Positions 1-17,645 of a stretch of DNA of 64,000 nucleotides are shown here, piece by piece (positions within the stretch are counted from its first letter, which is position 1; each line of letters opens with the position of its first letter). Source of the stretch: Hysterangium stoloniferum (Eukaryota; Basidiomycota; Agaricomycetes; Hysterangiales; Hysterangiaceae). The position numbers and the translations under genes were made by a program. The DNA is taken from the NCBI GenBank assembly GCA_015178975.1, contig WHVD01000001.1, positions 992,001 to 1,056,000 of the forward strand. Direction: 5' to 3'. The notes under the pieces are model-generated. The model was not told where the DNA came from and did no database searches. It was given only the letters and a program-made list of their open reading frames with translations.

Positions 1-520
1 TTATTATCCTCGTTGCACTAAATTGACAACATTTTACGCTGTCTGTTAGACAACCAGTAGATGAACTTGCTTACTTCGAAAATTCCCGCCGAAAATCTTG
101 CGGGATGAAAGGCGCCTATGTTCCGGCTGACTTTATCCATTGAGCCGTTCTCAGAAATGATACAGTAACCCATTCATATAGGAGACACGTGGCGATAGAC
201 GCGGAAAACCCAGCGTTTGCTACACGCCTACTCACGGTTCGGTGAAACTAAATCTAAACTTACATCCTTCGGATGATCAACCTTTTATCAATCACCTATA
301 TAATTCAATAGAGATGCTCGGCCAATGTGTACAGATTAATAGATCCAGCGCTGTCAACCCGAAAACGATATCCATTCAAGTCCCAATGCAATTGTTAGTT
401 CTGCATGACGAAGAGCTGTTCGTCGTGGAGAACCCGGTTTTTTCATATCTTAGGCCAATGCCTCTTCGAGTTCAAATATAAATAATGAACTGTGTTTCTC
501 TCCCGTAACTACCACCACTC
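1..520. other. intergenic, 5' of ABC transporter
   Basis: No gene recognised. A 79-codon open frame at 242-481 begins at a GTG, has no recognisable domain and no intron signals, and is not supported as a gene. The stretch presumably holds the promoter of the ABC transporter whose first usable ATG is at 521; I see no clear TATA box. Confidence 0.5.
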
Positions 521-6603
<6,083 letters not shown>

Positions 6604-7220
6604 GAGGATGCAACATGGAGCGGGGAGTTCGCGTGTAGCAGCTTTTTGGAAAGATTGAGTTCAATCTGGCATAATGCTAAAACACTGGAATAATAAGAAT
6701 ATTAATGACCCAGAAGATCTAAGAAGCTTATCAAATGCTCCAATAGTTTAGCATTTGATTGGGTTTTTGCATATTGAAGAAGTGTGTAGTTATAGTCTAG
6801 ATATTATATATGGTTCACTACGATTACTTTTCTGGATAAGTTTTATATTTAAAACAAGACTGATGTGTGTTTGTGCTTCAGCTGGTGAGTCTGTTAAATA
6901 AATGATTATGAAGGGCCTTGTGGTACAGCTGTTTTTCGTTAGGAGATTTCTCCGACGGTCGAAATCGATGCTGACCCGTCACGCCACCTTCGTATCTCGA
7001 ACTTGTTGAATTTTGGGAATTCGGTATGCGAGCTGCAAGGAAATCGAACATACAGTGTATATTCGTAAGTGGTTACCGGGCTATATAAGGATGAGTCTCA
7101 GACAAACGGAAAAAGTTGGTCAAAGAACAGCGCCATAGAAACTTAACATAAACGGATCACGGCTAGCTACCATTAACCAAAGCTAGGTGCTGTTGCAGAC
7201 CACCTTTAATCTTGTCACTA
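6604..7220. other. intergenic, nothing recognised
   Basis: AT-rich stretch downstream of the ABC transporter stop. No open frame with recognisable content, no RNA gene and no repeat seen. Confidence 0.5.
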
Positions 7221-7617
7221 CAAATCACTGTTCCACACACTGTTGCTCATAAATTTCACTCTTTGCACACCACCGCTCATTTATATTGTCATTCTCAGAC
7301 ACCATACAAGACTTTTTTCTCCTTACTATATAATATCCTATACACTCAAATATGCTTCCAATAATACTGTGATGATCTGGCTGACCAAGGTGCCAAAGAT
7401 CCCAGAGCTGTTGAGCCTGAGGATGGCAACCTGACAGGTCAATCATGAGCTAGAAAGACATGGTGTCTTTGCCAGAGGGAATGCTATGACTGGTACATAT
7501 GTCTTGGAGAGCTGCCATGCATCAGGATGGAGTTACTGTAAGGAAAACCAGACTGTGGGGAGAGCTGGATGGTATGGATTATCATTTGAGGGAGTGGGAA
7601 TGGTCACTGCAAGTCCA

Positions 7618-8418
7618 TCATGCTTGAGGGAATGTACATATTATATTTGGCACAGTGAGGGATTGTGAGCATTTGCAGGTATGCTTGGGATCATTATCCT
7701 GCTGAAAGATGATGTCAGGAGGATTGAGACCATAATACTCCAGGGTTTGCTGGAGCTCATCCTTCAAAATTTGAAGATAGAGGTCTCCATCCATCCTACC
7801 ATCAATCTTGCTAGCAAAGCCAACTCCCTCCCAAGTCATACAGCCCCACATCATGAGAGAACCTCCTCCAAACTTCAGAGTTCCCTCTACCAGCCTATCA
7901 TTCAGGCCTTCACCTGCCCTTTTCCATGCCCATTTATGTCCATCTGACCCTAGGTGATTGATTTTGGTTTCATCAGACCATATGACCTTCTTCCAGTCCT
8001 CCATAGTCCAATCCTTGTGAGTATAGGCAAAGTCTAAGTGAGCTTTGCGATGCCTAGCAGAAAGACGGGGGCATTTTGACTTGACCACAGCTTTCATACC
8101 AGCTTTCTTCAAGTGGAGGTGGACTGTATTGGCAGAGAGGGGCTGGTTGATAATGTTGGTGAGGGCTTTGGTCACTTGGACAGCATTTCCAGCTTTGCCA
8201 GAGGTGATGAGGTGTTGAGCATGTCGGATATTGGTATGGGAAAGCTTTGAGGGATGACCCCCAACAGCTTTGGGAAGGAGAGAACATTGTTTGGAGCAAA
8301 GTTTGGATATGGCAGATGGGCTAACACCAGTTCTCTTGGCAATGGCTTCACCAGAGTGGCCAGAATCAAGCAAGGAGAGGATGGTGTTTTGTTGAGTAAG
8401 AGAGAGGGATCTGACCAT
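7618..8418 (-). pseudogene. Tc1-type (Tc1/mariner) transposase, C-terminally broken
   Basis: Cut-and-paste DNA transposase relic. The first ~50 residues form a helix-turn-helix (MVRSLSLTQQNTILSLLDSG, then an IAKRTGVSPSAISKLC-type recognition helix). The catalytic core shows the first Asp in VIWSDETKIN and the second in IFQQDNDPKHT, spaced as in DD34E/Tc1 enzymes. After PKHTC the frame diverges from the family and stops at 7618, so the third acidic residue and the usual C-terminal part that follows a WPxxSPDLNPIE-like stretch are missing; only a degenerate echo lies further on in another frame. I could not find convincing terminal inverted repeats. A gag-only LTR element inserted only 66 bp upstream of the transposase start, probably inside the same Tc1 copy. 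Almost certainly inactive. Confidence 0.9.
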
Positions 8419-8479
8419 GATGGTGGTTAGGAATCAAGAAGTGTGGAAGTGTGGAACTATTTTAAACTCAGACATACTA

Positions 8480-8484
8480 TTTAC
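8480..8484. repeat. target-site duplication (left), TTTAC
   Basis: TTTAC immediately left of the LTR beginning TGTTAG at 8485; the same five bases follow the right LTR at 9975-9979. Confidence 0.9.
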
Positions 8485-8627
8485 TGTTAGAATTAGAGTG
8501 CAGGTATGCGTCAGTACATCGTGGAGGCGAACAAAAAGTGTTGGTATTACTAAGCAACTATACAGTAGTTACTAATCTATATACAAAAGAATGCAAGATT
8601 ACTAATTATATATATCATATTTCAACA
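8485..8627. repeat. LTR (3' LTR of minus-strand element), 143 bp
   Basis: Begins TGTTAGAATTAG and ends TTTCAACA. Nearly identical to 9832-9974. Confidence 0.9.
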
Positions 8628-8663
8628 CAATCCCTTAATCGAAGCATTTGAACAAAAGGCTCC

Positions 8664-9540
8664 CTACGTGTGAATTATTGTATCTGTGCAGTATGCACCC
8701 ATTGCACTCTCTGAGGTATTGCCAATTTTGATGTTGTCATTACAATCAGCAGCATTGGCATTGGCATTGGCAGAAACCTTAGGGCTCAGACAGTCAACCT
8801 GGTAATGACCATGTCCCCCACAGTTGAAGCACGAAACGTTTGGTGGGCACTTAATTGTATGGTGGCGGGCAGCCAAAGAGGCTCGAATTTCTGCATTGTT
8901 ATTAACAATGGATAAATTATGAGGGCCAAGCTGGTGCGATTCTTCATTGAGTAAGTGATTGATGACATATTTGAGGGTGAGTTGTTCAGGTGGAATGGAA
9001 TCCAAGCTGACAATGAACTTGTCATATGATTCATCGAGGCCATTGGTAAGCACCAGAATTGTTTCTTCATCTTCACGAGTTTTGAGCCAATGACAAAGGG
9101 TGGTATCAATGTTAATTGATGGAGGACTGGTTGCATGGCTGAGACATTGTGAGGTGTGCTTCACGGCGGCGATCCAGAGCTGCATGCTTTGTGAGTCATC
9201 TTTCTTCATGGTCATGAAGTGGCGGTGAATAGCAAGACGAGACGCGAATCCACGAGCAACGTGTACTTGGTGTAAATTTTCCCAAGAGATGACGGGATCG
9301 TTTTCATGGAGGTGAGGGAGTTGCTCTGGTTCAATACCAAGAGTAAGTTCCGATTGGGCAAGTTGCTGTTTTTTTAATGAATGTGCAGACCAATTTTGAG
9401 GAGGATGAGCTGAGTGGTTGAGTTTCCGAACCATCAATAAGATCCCAGACATCCTTGCGAATGAGAAGTGCTTTCATATAAACACACCATGTACTATAAT
9501 TTTCTTCCCCTAGTTTTTGAAAGTAATTCTCGTTCCCCAT
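8664..9540 (-). CDS. Ty1/copia-type Gag with CCHC zinc knuckle (two overlapping frames)
   Basis: Capsid-like nucleic-acid-binding protein of the gag-only element. Reading on the minus strand, MGNENYFQKLGEENYSTW at 9540 is the typical copia/UBN2 Gag opening; the body continues in a second frame (9452 to 8664) with the helical Gag region and a zinc knuckle CFNCGGHGHYQVDC (about 8791-8832). A frame change is needed near 9400, so the copy is either frameshifted or mis-sequenced there. No protease or polymerase domain follows; the stop lies only 37 bp from the downstream LTR. Confidence 0.85.
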
Positions 9541-9831
9541 TTCTGGATAAGTGTGCGATGCCGATGTAGATTAGTGAGAAAAATGAAGATAAGGTGTGCA
9601 GTGCCAATTTCGATGTACTGCCCCGGAATCCTTTCTGTGCACGTACTGTGACTTCTATGTCCTTTTATATGGTCACCTTCAATATACTGCCCTGGAGTCC
9701 TTCCTGTGCAAGTATTGTGGCTTCTAAGCCCTTCTATACGGCCGCCTAAAAAGAGTACGACGAGTAACTACTCGAAGGAATGAAAATGTGTGGCGACGAA
9801 TCTGAAAGATAAGTCTGTGGGGCCTATAACC

Positions 9832-9974
9832 TGTTAGAATTAGAGTGCAGGTATGCGTCAGTATGTCGTGGAGGCGAACAAAAAGCATTGGTATTACTAA
9901 GCAACTATACAGTAGTTACTAATCTATATACAAAAGAATGCAAGATTACTAATTATATATATCATATTTCAACA
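9832..9974. repeat. LTR (5' LTR of minus-strand element), 143 bp
   Basis: Direct repeat of 8485-8627 with TG and CA termini, followed by the target duplication TTTAC at 9975-9979. Confidence 0.9.
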
Positions 9975-9979
9975 TTTAC

Positions 9980-10554
9980 ATGTATATATTTGTTTGTACT
10001 AACAAATAATGGCCATTATTCTATGATTTGACTGAGATCCTAGTCATCAGTTCAAAAGTGAAAAAACCCTTTCCATGGTATTGCTGTTTTAAATTGATCA
10101 TAACTCTACACCCTGTGGCCCAAATCACATGACCCAGGGAGCAATCCTGTAGCCAAGGGTATGTACTATGTATGGCTCCACCAAAGCTAAGCAGAATTCC
10201 CACACAGTAAGGTGGTGCACTTCACACACTGCATTTGGGGTTAGCTGTTAGAGTATTATATTACAGCTCTCACATAGTCTATGATATTCCCTATATTTTT
10301 CTGATATTTGTAGTATTTTTCCCAGCACTGTAGGTGCAGTATTGAGTGAGTTACCTAGTAAGGTAACTGATGTGTAGGTGCTTAGGTAAGCACCCTGTAG
10401 CATACTCTGCTGTGGGTGTGGGAAAGTCTCCTTAGTGTTTACTTTCCTTACACTCACAGGTATGTAGTTATTTCACAGTTGAATACATTTAGTGTTTACT
10501 TTCCTCACACTCACAGGGTGTTTGTCAAGAGTTATTCAACTGTTTCAACATTAG
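9980..10554. other. non-coding, nothing recognised
   Basis: Probably the remaining 5' flank of the interrupted Tc1 copy and unrelated sequence. It holds a short internal repeat of a 'TTTACTTTCCTYACACTCACAGG' type near 10440-10515 but no gene. Confidence 0.4.
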
Positions 10555-10704
10555 CATGGAAAGGGTTTTTGGAGTCACTGTATATAGACTGTGGAATGTA
10601 TGTTATACCAAATCCAGTAATATTGAAATCCAAACTAGTAATCATGAAATGAGATAAGTAAATACCAAATTAGGTATTAGGAGCAGAATGGAATGGGGGC
10701 AGAG
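10555..10704. repeat. fragment of gypsy LTR interior
   Basis: This segment resembles 11060-11210 inside the following LTR (shared blocks around TATATAGAC, AATCCAGTAAT and CACCAAATT-GGTRTTAGGA). It is an internal LTR piece abutting the start of another LTR at 10705, which suggests two successive insertions or a rearrangement. Confidence 0.6.
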
Positions 10705-11902
10705 TGTTAGGATACACACACAGGCTGGGTTTCTGGAGAAACCTGCGGGATATCCGGTAGGACTTGGCTTCAGCTTATAGGCTGCACCCTCACTAGATCG
10801 TGTTGTCCAATTTCAGACAGGTGGATGGGAATCCCGGGGAGTCCGGGCGGGGTTTGTGGGTCGTAGGTCGTAAGTCAGGGGTCATGGGTCATAAGTCAGA
10901 GGTCGTGGATCATGAGTCGAGAGAGTTGAGAGAGATAGATGCGCCGGAGCCCGTGGGCTCCGACTAGTGCGAGCGATGTGAATCAAGTAAGGTTTTAGAG
11001 TGGAAAATGTTATTAGATTACTGGGGGGAATCTAAGCTAATTTTCTGACTGGATTGTATGTACAACATCTGCCAGTTTATATAGACCATGGAGTGAATGA
11101 CATACTAAATCCAGTAATAATGAAACGAAACTAACAAAACATAAAACGGGAATAGTAAACACCAAATTGGTGTTAGGAACGGGACAGAACGGCGCGGAGT
11201 CCGAATCGTGACAAAGCATAACCCATAACGGGAAATGGAGCAGGAGCGGAGTCCTAAATCATGACAGGTCATTTGACTAAAACAGGAACGGGGCTCGATT
11301 AGAGCGGTGACGGGATTCTGAGCGGGGTCCAGTGACTGATGCGTGGGACGAAGACGGACATAGACAGAGATGGAGTCTGGGGGAAGTCCGGTGACTGATA
11401 TGTGTCGTAATGAGGTCGAACGTAACGAATCTTGATGTGATGGAGTCTGGGCGGGAAATCCTATAAACAGACAATTGGTGCTTGTAGCACGTGGGGGCGT
11501 ACGGGTTAGTGCCCGGAGTCCGGCGGGATTGTCCGGTCATAACACAGAGTCTGAAACATGACAGGTCATTAGACCATAACGGGAATGGGGTGGGAGTGGA
11601 GTCCAAAACATGACAGGTCATTTGACCATAATGGGAACAGGGCTCAGTTAGAGGGCTGATGGGTTTTCCGAGTGGAGTCCAGTGACTGATGCATGGGACA
11701 GGGTCAGAGATAGATAGGTATGATATGCATGGGTCCCAGTGGGTATTCCAGTGACTGATTCATGAGACAACGAAGGTTGGACATGGGCAGGTTTGATGTT
11801 CGGATCCTGGTAGGTGTTCTGGTTAACTGATAACTGGTGCATGTAGGGTGCAGGTGCATATAGGGTAGTGCCCAGAGTCTAGTGGGTTTTCTGGTTGTAA
11901 CA
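10705..11902 (+). mobile_element. LTR of a Ty3/gypsy-type element
   Basis: Starts TGTTAGGATACAC and ends GGTTGTAACA. It is related, in inverse orientation, to 59353-60162. It carries the motif AGGACTTGGCTTCAGCTTAT at 10759-10778, also found at the same distance from the 5' end in the other two gypsy-like LTRs of the window. The interior contains duplicated 'ACAGGTCATTTGACCATAA' blocks (about 11255-11640) that make it longer than the 59-kb copy. The open frames inside (for example 11277-11621 minus) are not proteins. Confidence 0.75.
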
Positions 11903-11984
11903 GTGCCCTCCTTTATGCTGAAGTCCCAAAGAGGCTCTAGAACTTGATAAAGTTTGTCGGTTATTGCAGCCATTCCTTATGTAA

Positions 11985-12800
11985 TGTAACCTGAACTTCA
12001 ACAATCACCCTGATGAATTTGCCACTGACAGAAGCAAGGTTATATTTGCACTATTATTTCTCTGGGGCACCACCATGAACTGGTTTGAACTGGCACTCAA
12101 TAATCTTGACACTTACCAACCTGGCTGGCTCAACAACTATGCATTCTTTGTTACAGAGATCAAACTTAATTTTGGCCTCCATGATGCTGTTGGTGATTCC
12201 AAAACTACTTTAGCCAATATTAAGATGAAAAACAGCCAGCAGATCACCAAATATATTGTCCAGTTTAACTCCCTTGCCACACTTGTCAATTGGGGTGACT
12301 CCACTCTATGCCATAAGTTTTATTCTGGCCTCCCATCCCATCTTAAGGATGATATTTGTTGTGGTGGTGGCAAGCTGTCTACACTCATTGACATGTGCAT
12401 GAAAGCTCAACAATGCAATGCTCATTATTGGGAATGGCATGCCAAAATCAATTGTGAAACATCTTTGGACCATCTGGCAAAGATAAATCAAGACAACAAA
12501 CAGGCATCCTCATCAAATGGAAGCAATAATGGCAATCACTCCTATAAGAAGTCCAAGAAGAAAAACAGGACTGACTCAACCCCTGAAGACACTGCAGCCT
12601 CAAACAGCAATACTGGAACCTCCATGGCCAAGCTGAAAGATGATTTAAGCACCAAGCTTGATGCAGACAGTAAACTGACCTCTGAGGAAAGACAGCAATG
12701 AAAGGACAATGATCTCTGCTCTGGTGTGGCACCCCAGAACATATGGCAAACAAATATCCTCTCAACAACACCACCAAAGCTCACACTGCAAAGGCTGAAA
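11985..12800 (+). pseudogene. Ty3/gypsy Gag fragment
   Basis: Follows the LTR directly, as Gag does in a gypsy element. The frame is open from about 11985 through the conserved Gag core (FLWGTTMNWFELAL, then NFGLHDAVGD, LVNWGDSTLCHKFYSGLPSH) to a TGA at 12699-12701. A degenerate zinc-knuckle remnant (WCGTPEHMANK) lies just beyond in another frame and has lost its last Cys. No protease, RT or integrase follows; the element is cut off before the next retroelement begins near 13039. Confidence 0.8.
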
Positions 12801-13280
12801 AGCCCTCAGATATGCTGACATCATGATGTGCATGGTTCTAAACTACAAGAGATAACAATTGACATCACAGCCATTAAACAACATATATAAACATCAATAG
12901 TACAACTTGGGTTGTTGTGATAATCCACTTTTAGAAACTGGATCCCATTGCTTAAAGAAGACTGCAAGCAAAGGCTATAATGGGCCCAACATTAAGTTTC
13001 TTTTGAATATCTGGGATGAAAATGCATGGAGTGGTGTAGTGTCGAGTGTTGTACGATCCCACACTTGCTGGGAAAGTACGACACTCAACGTCCAGCTGAG
13101 CAGATGGGGGACTCCCATGCATTCTGTTTCCTGACGACGATGACGATCGATTCACAGTCGTTATAATTTCGCTCATTACACATTATCTTTATTTAATCCA
13201 TCTGAATTAGTTTATTACATCTCTCACCATGACATCTGGGTCCTTGCCACAGGGAGTATTTGCACACCTAGGCATCAACC

Positions 13281-14790
13281 TTGGTGGTGCAGGCCCCCCA
13301 CCCTGATACAGGCTTGGACGCCTTATCATTGGGGGCAGCTGGGTCCCAGGAGCATCCAACAGCAACTAGGACAGATGTGGTGGGTGAAGTCCAGGGCACA
13401 GGTCACCTGGAGGAGCACTCGCCAGCACTGGAGATTGAGCAGTTGGAATCCCAGATCACCCGGCTAACAGCACACAGGGACCATCTATTGAATGGTGGCG
13501 AGGCTGGAGAACGTGAGAGTGGGCCCAGCGCCGAACCCCCACCTGGCATCACAATGCTGTTTGCGGAGCCCGAAGCAATACAAACAGCCAGGGCCTCAGC
13601 ATTGGCAAAGGAGAAGGCCCGGGGCACTAAGAGGATGTCGATCCCGGAAATTATACCTGGGTTCAAAGCAAACGCCCTGGAGATCCGTAAGTCTTACTTT
13701 CCTTTCAGGCAGCGCAGCTGCACACTTCAGTTCAGAGTGCTCACAGCAGGCGGCACTACACAGGCAGAAGCCGTGATGCAGCTGGCACACAGCACAGTTA
13801 CTGTTAAACAGTCAGGTCCTACAGTGCAGCTGGCACTCGGACCCACGGGGGGCACACCCTATGTTGTGGTGCATAGACAGCGGTCCAGTACTATCTGAAG
13901 GACATGGCACTGGAGCTGGGCCCCCCCCCCCCCCCCCCATTTCATTTCATTGTCTACCACTCATATTACCACCATACTCATTCTTGCATGACCTTTCAGC
14001 TATACCACGGAAAGTGGAAGAGGCATTCAGGAACTTTCATTATGTCCCATATGTGGCCCTCACAACTGAAGCTCGGCGGAAGGCAGAGAGAAATACAGAG
14101 GAATTTACCTTCTCACCGACAGGTAGTATTGTGGCCAAAGGGCTGGAGTGTGAGAACAAGAAAGGTATCAATATAATTGACTGGCTATCAGCAGCAGTGG
14201 CTGCCGTGGATCGTACCAGGACGTATGGTGGTGACACTAGGGCTGAGGCACTCGTGGCACATCATTCCATCGTGACCACCATCGCGAAGTCACACAGCTG
14301 GGAAGTCGCCATGGAATACGACATCCAGCAGCGCGAAGCGGCTGCCCGCAACTTAACTCATGATCTGGGTTGCCTGGACACTGACACGCTGACAATCATT
14401 GCGACACGGGTGGTGTTACAGGCATCGAGAGCAAGCGGCCCCCCAATCACTCCACCTAAACGCACATGGTCAGCAGCAGCACTGTCCCAGCACAGGCCAT
14501 CATCAAAGAGGCCCTGCACAGACAGGGAATCGTTGCATTGTTTGTAGTGCGGGACACAAGGACACTTTCCGGCGGAATGCAAGTCAAAACTCACAACTGC
14601 CGGTAAGACTGCAGCCCCATTTGCACAAGGGCCAAAAACAAGCACGCCCTTGCCGCCCCCAACGGAAAACAATTCTGTTTCAACTGGGCCCTCGGATCAC
14701 AGTGCAAGCGGGGCGACAGCTGTGCCAACACTCATGCCTGCAGCATCTGCTTCGAAGACAACCACAGAGCAGGTGCCTGCAGACAGCTCT
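13281..14790 (+). pseudogene. Gag-like ORF of the DIRS/Ngaro-like element, CCHC and CCCH zinc fingers, frameshifted
   Basis: First ORF of the element, broken over three frames. 13281-13700 gives a Glu-rich, probably coiled-coil N-terminal part (LEIEQLESQITRLTAHRDHL). 13980-14547 gives the conserved central region (VEEAFRNFHYVPYVALTTEA; GINIIDWLSAAVAAVDRTRT). Near 14530 a zinc knuckle starts (CIVCSAGH) and needs a frame change to reach its last Cys. At 14676-14737 a C-x8-C-x5-C-x3-H finger (CFNWALGSQCKRGDSCANTH) is followed by CSIC...H...C, a combination I associate with DIRS-type Gag proteins. A run of 19 C near 13921 is a likely slippage site. Not translatable as a whole. Confidence 0.7.
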
Positions 14791-14859
14791 GACCCAAGAT
14801 GGGTCACAACGCCACTCAACCCCATTGAAGCGGCACGTACATTAAGTAAATATGGCATT

Positions 14860-16432
14860 CAACAGGACTGGCAACATATTATAACAAGTTTAATGGAAGG
14901 ATTCGACATTGGGGTGCGGGATCACATATCACATACAGTAAATTTTCGAAAACCACAGATCATCATCGGTAGATACAGACTTTATAAACAATTATATAGC
15001 AAGCAAACAAAAAATAGGCCGCTATTCCAGGGGTTTCACGCCAGAGGAGCTGGAGCGGATTATTGGACCGTTCCAAACGTCGCCCCTGGGGCTAATACCA
15101 AAACCGAATTCAAGTACTTACCGCTTAATACAAGACCTATCGTTCCCCTGGGGGGACCCATCTCATTCTTCCATAAACAGCCGCATAAACCCCAGCGACT
15201 TCCCAACAGAATGGGGCACCTTCGCAGATGCTGTGGCATTGATTCTCTCACTCCCAGAAGGTTCTGTAGCAGCCACATTCGACATCTCAGCAGCATACTG
15301 AATGATGCCAGTAAAGCCGGGCCAGCAGAACGCCTGTTGCATCTGCTGGAATGGCCTGGTGTACGTCGACCGTGCAGTGGCATTTGGTCTGGCTTCGAGC
15401 GCTGGGGTGTTTGGCAGCATAGCCGACATGCTGATAGCTCTATATCGGAAGGCTGGCTTTGGATGCCTACTCAAATGGGTAGACAATTTCCTGGCCATGC
15501 GCCTCCCAGGTCAGAAATGGACCGAAGACGAGTTCATTGCCCTGACAGCACAATTCAGTGTGCCATGGAGCCAGAGCAAGACGAGACCGTTTTCATCGAT
15601 CCAGAAGTATATAGGTTTTTCATGGAACCTGGATACCAAAACGGTTTCAGTACTGAAGGAGAAGCTAGATGCAACACTGAACTTGATCAAGGGCTGGGCA
15701 GCAGAAGACGCGTGTTTCTCAGGGAAGGAAGCAGACAGACTGCACGGGAAACTAGTGCACATCTCATCCATTTTTCCATGGATAAGACCTTTCTTACGTT
15801 CCATCACCTCATTCGCGAACAGCTTCAATTCGAGGAGAGCATCATTACCCCCAGGTGCAGCAGTCCAGGCAGATATATCATGGATTCAGTATATACTTCT
15901 CCACCTACCAAACGAGTTACCAATCGCATCACCAGAGGTAGTGGACATGGGATGGTGGGGCGACGCCAGCACATCCTTCGGGTTGGGCGTCGTAGTAGAC
16001 AACCAATGGGCAGCATGGAAGTGGGCACCCGGCTTCAAAGTGGGTCCACATTGCCAGTGCGACATTGGCTGGGCCAAAGCCGTTGCAGTCGAGATGGGCC
16101 TACGGGTGGCATTACAGCAGGATTGGATGCAACAGCGGAGCCCGGAACAGTCAAAATTTTTGGTGCGGTTGGACAACAGTGGCATGGTAGCCGTTTTAAA
16201 CAAAGGCCGATTGCACAGTGTGGAGACAAACAAGATTCTAAAAGAGATTTACAAACTGTTAGTATCGAACCGTATACAGCTGAAGGCAATATACATACCG
16301 TCGAGGGACAATGTGTCGGATGCCTTATCACGAGGGCATATTGGCGAATTCCTCAAGGGTTTTCCAAAAGCCGAAACACAAGCCAGAGTCAATATTCCTG
16401 GGCACCTGGTGCATCAGATCCAATTATCGTAG
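14860..16432 (+). pseudogene. reverse transcriptase and RNase H of the DIRS/Ngaro-like element
   Basis: The polymerase is readable from GRYSRGFTPEELERIIGPFQ (about 15015) through RLIQDL and VAATFDISAAY, then meets TGA at 15299-15301 where an Arg codon is usual, and stays open from 15302 to 16432. RT motif C reads KWVDNFL, with Asn where the second catalytic Asp of the (Y/V)DD box is expected. The RNase H domain follows with its acidic residues in WGDASTS, AVEMGLR, LVRLDNSG and SRDNVSDALSRG. A frameshift near 14985 separates the N-terminal part. A second, overlapping frame is also open for about 2 kb here; its body is a shadow of RT but its 3' end encodes the start of the recombinase. Confidence 0.85.
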
Positions 16433-16625
16433 CAACCACGTTGACATCAGCACCGTTTGCCCCTACATTACAAACGTCAGCACTGAGCTGGTTGCAAGGA
16501 GTTCCATCGAATCTCAGACCACCATGTAAGGCAAACGAGAGGCTATTCAAATGGAAAGGGATCAACATCCCACCACCATCCACAATGAGGCATCCATTCT
16601 TGCAGGCAATCGCATCCTTGGCCTC

Positions 16626-17455
16626 TGTTAAGAGCAGAAACTGACAGATGTCAGCTGGCCGACAGGGACCGAACAGAAGGACTTGGCTTCAGCTTATGTG
16701 CTGTGCCCTTGCAAGTTACCGTCAGGTGTCCTTAAATTTTGGGCGGGTGAAAACTAGTCCTGTCAAGTAAACCTCTCGGTAAACTACCGATCGGAAACTG
16801 AAGGATAAGTTGAGGGTTGGGTTGAGGGGTCAGAGACCAAGAGTCGGAGGCTGAGACAGTCGGAGATTAGAGGTTGAAGTTGTAAATGTAGGTTGAATCG
16901 TAAATCGGATGGAGTCAGAATGTGGTGGTCGTGAATAGATAATGGAGTCGGAAATTAGAGGGTATCTAAGTCGATCTAAGTCGATATTCTAAGTCGATAT
17001 TCTGATTGTCTAATAACTACATTTACAGTGGGTTTATATATGAGTTATCGGCGTCTAGAAACTACTAACTAAGGGAAGAGCGGAAACACTATTTGACGAA
17101 TAGACTTGACTAGAAACCGGAAAGTTACGATAAGATCGGAAGCCGAGATTTAGCCGAGAGTGGGATTACGAGAAAAGGGAATAGTCCACGGGCTACAGGT
17201 ATATATGGGCATATGTGAAACATAGAGTAAAACGGATCATCATAATGAAAGGGGACGTATCAAAGCATAACCAGATGGTACGAGTATATTTTGACAGGGG
17301 CGTAAACGAGGTTTGATCGCCGTGAAGGTATACATCAGTGTCGGTATTCCAAAGGTTGCCGAAATGATGACTTGATCAATAATTGGAACATCAATAGACT
17401 GTAGTATTCTCGGAGACCATCGGGTTGCGACATGGGTTACGACACGGTCGTAACA
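16626..17455 (+). mobile_element. solo LTR (gypsy-like), 830 bp, with 5-bp TSD
   Basis: Starts TGTTAAGAGC and ends CGGTCGTAACA. It is flanked by GCCTC on both sides (16621-16625 and 17456-17460). It interrupts the tyrosine-recombinase ORF, and removing it plus one GCCTC restores the frame. It carries the motif AGGACTTGGCTTCAGCTTAT at 16678-16697, 52 bp from its 5' end, as in the LTR at 10705. Confidence 0.92.
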
Positions 17456-17645
17456 GCCTCAGAAGCATCACTGAAGGAGGCGAATAGTTATGGAGCCGGC
17501 CTGCACAAGTTTCACATCTTCTGCGACATTTTTTCCATGGCAGAATCAGACAGGCTTCCGGCATCCTTCCCAGTCTTACACTCATTTGCATTATGGGCAG
17601 CAGCAGACCCATCATTGCTGGAAGAGGAACTAGCAGCTGGGACTG

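Larger units (their letters stand above)
8485..9974 (-). mobile_element. complete gag-only LTR retroelement (copia-like, TR-GAG type)
   Basis: A 1,490-bp element bounded by two 143-bp direct repeats (8485-8627 and 9832-9974) that start with TG and end with CA and differ, by my reading, at four transitions. It is flanked by the 5-bp duplication TTTAC, so this is a bona fide insertion with both ends intact. The only coding content is a minus-strand gag; there is no protease, integrase, reverse transcriptase or RNase H and no room for them. A short purine run just inside the 8627 boundary on the minus strand could be the polypurine tract; I could not match the primer-binding region to a tRNA. 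It must have been mobilised in trans by an autonomous copia element. Confidence 0.85.

Noticed and set aside
242..481. 79-codon frame before the ABC gene
   Set aside because: GTG start, no domain and no splice context; insufficient to call a gene.
7225..7617. Second gene left of the Tc1 transposase
   Set aside because: Short frames on both strands; at best a degenerate C-terminal part of the transposase in shifted frames.
11037..11973. Minus-strand frames of 60-114 codons inside the gypsy LTR
   Set aside because: They lie in repeated LTR sequence, are internally repetitive and have no domain.
14650..16644. 664-codon frame overlapping the RT gene
   Set aside because: Its middle is an out-of-frame reading of the RT/RNase H domain. 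Only its 3' end (after about 16440) matches the recombinase start.
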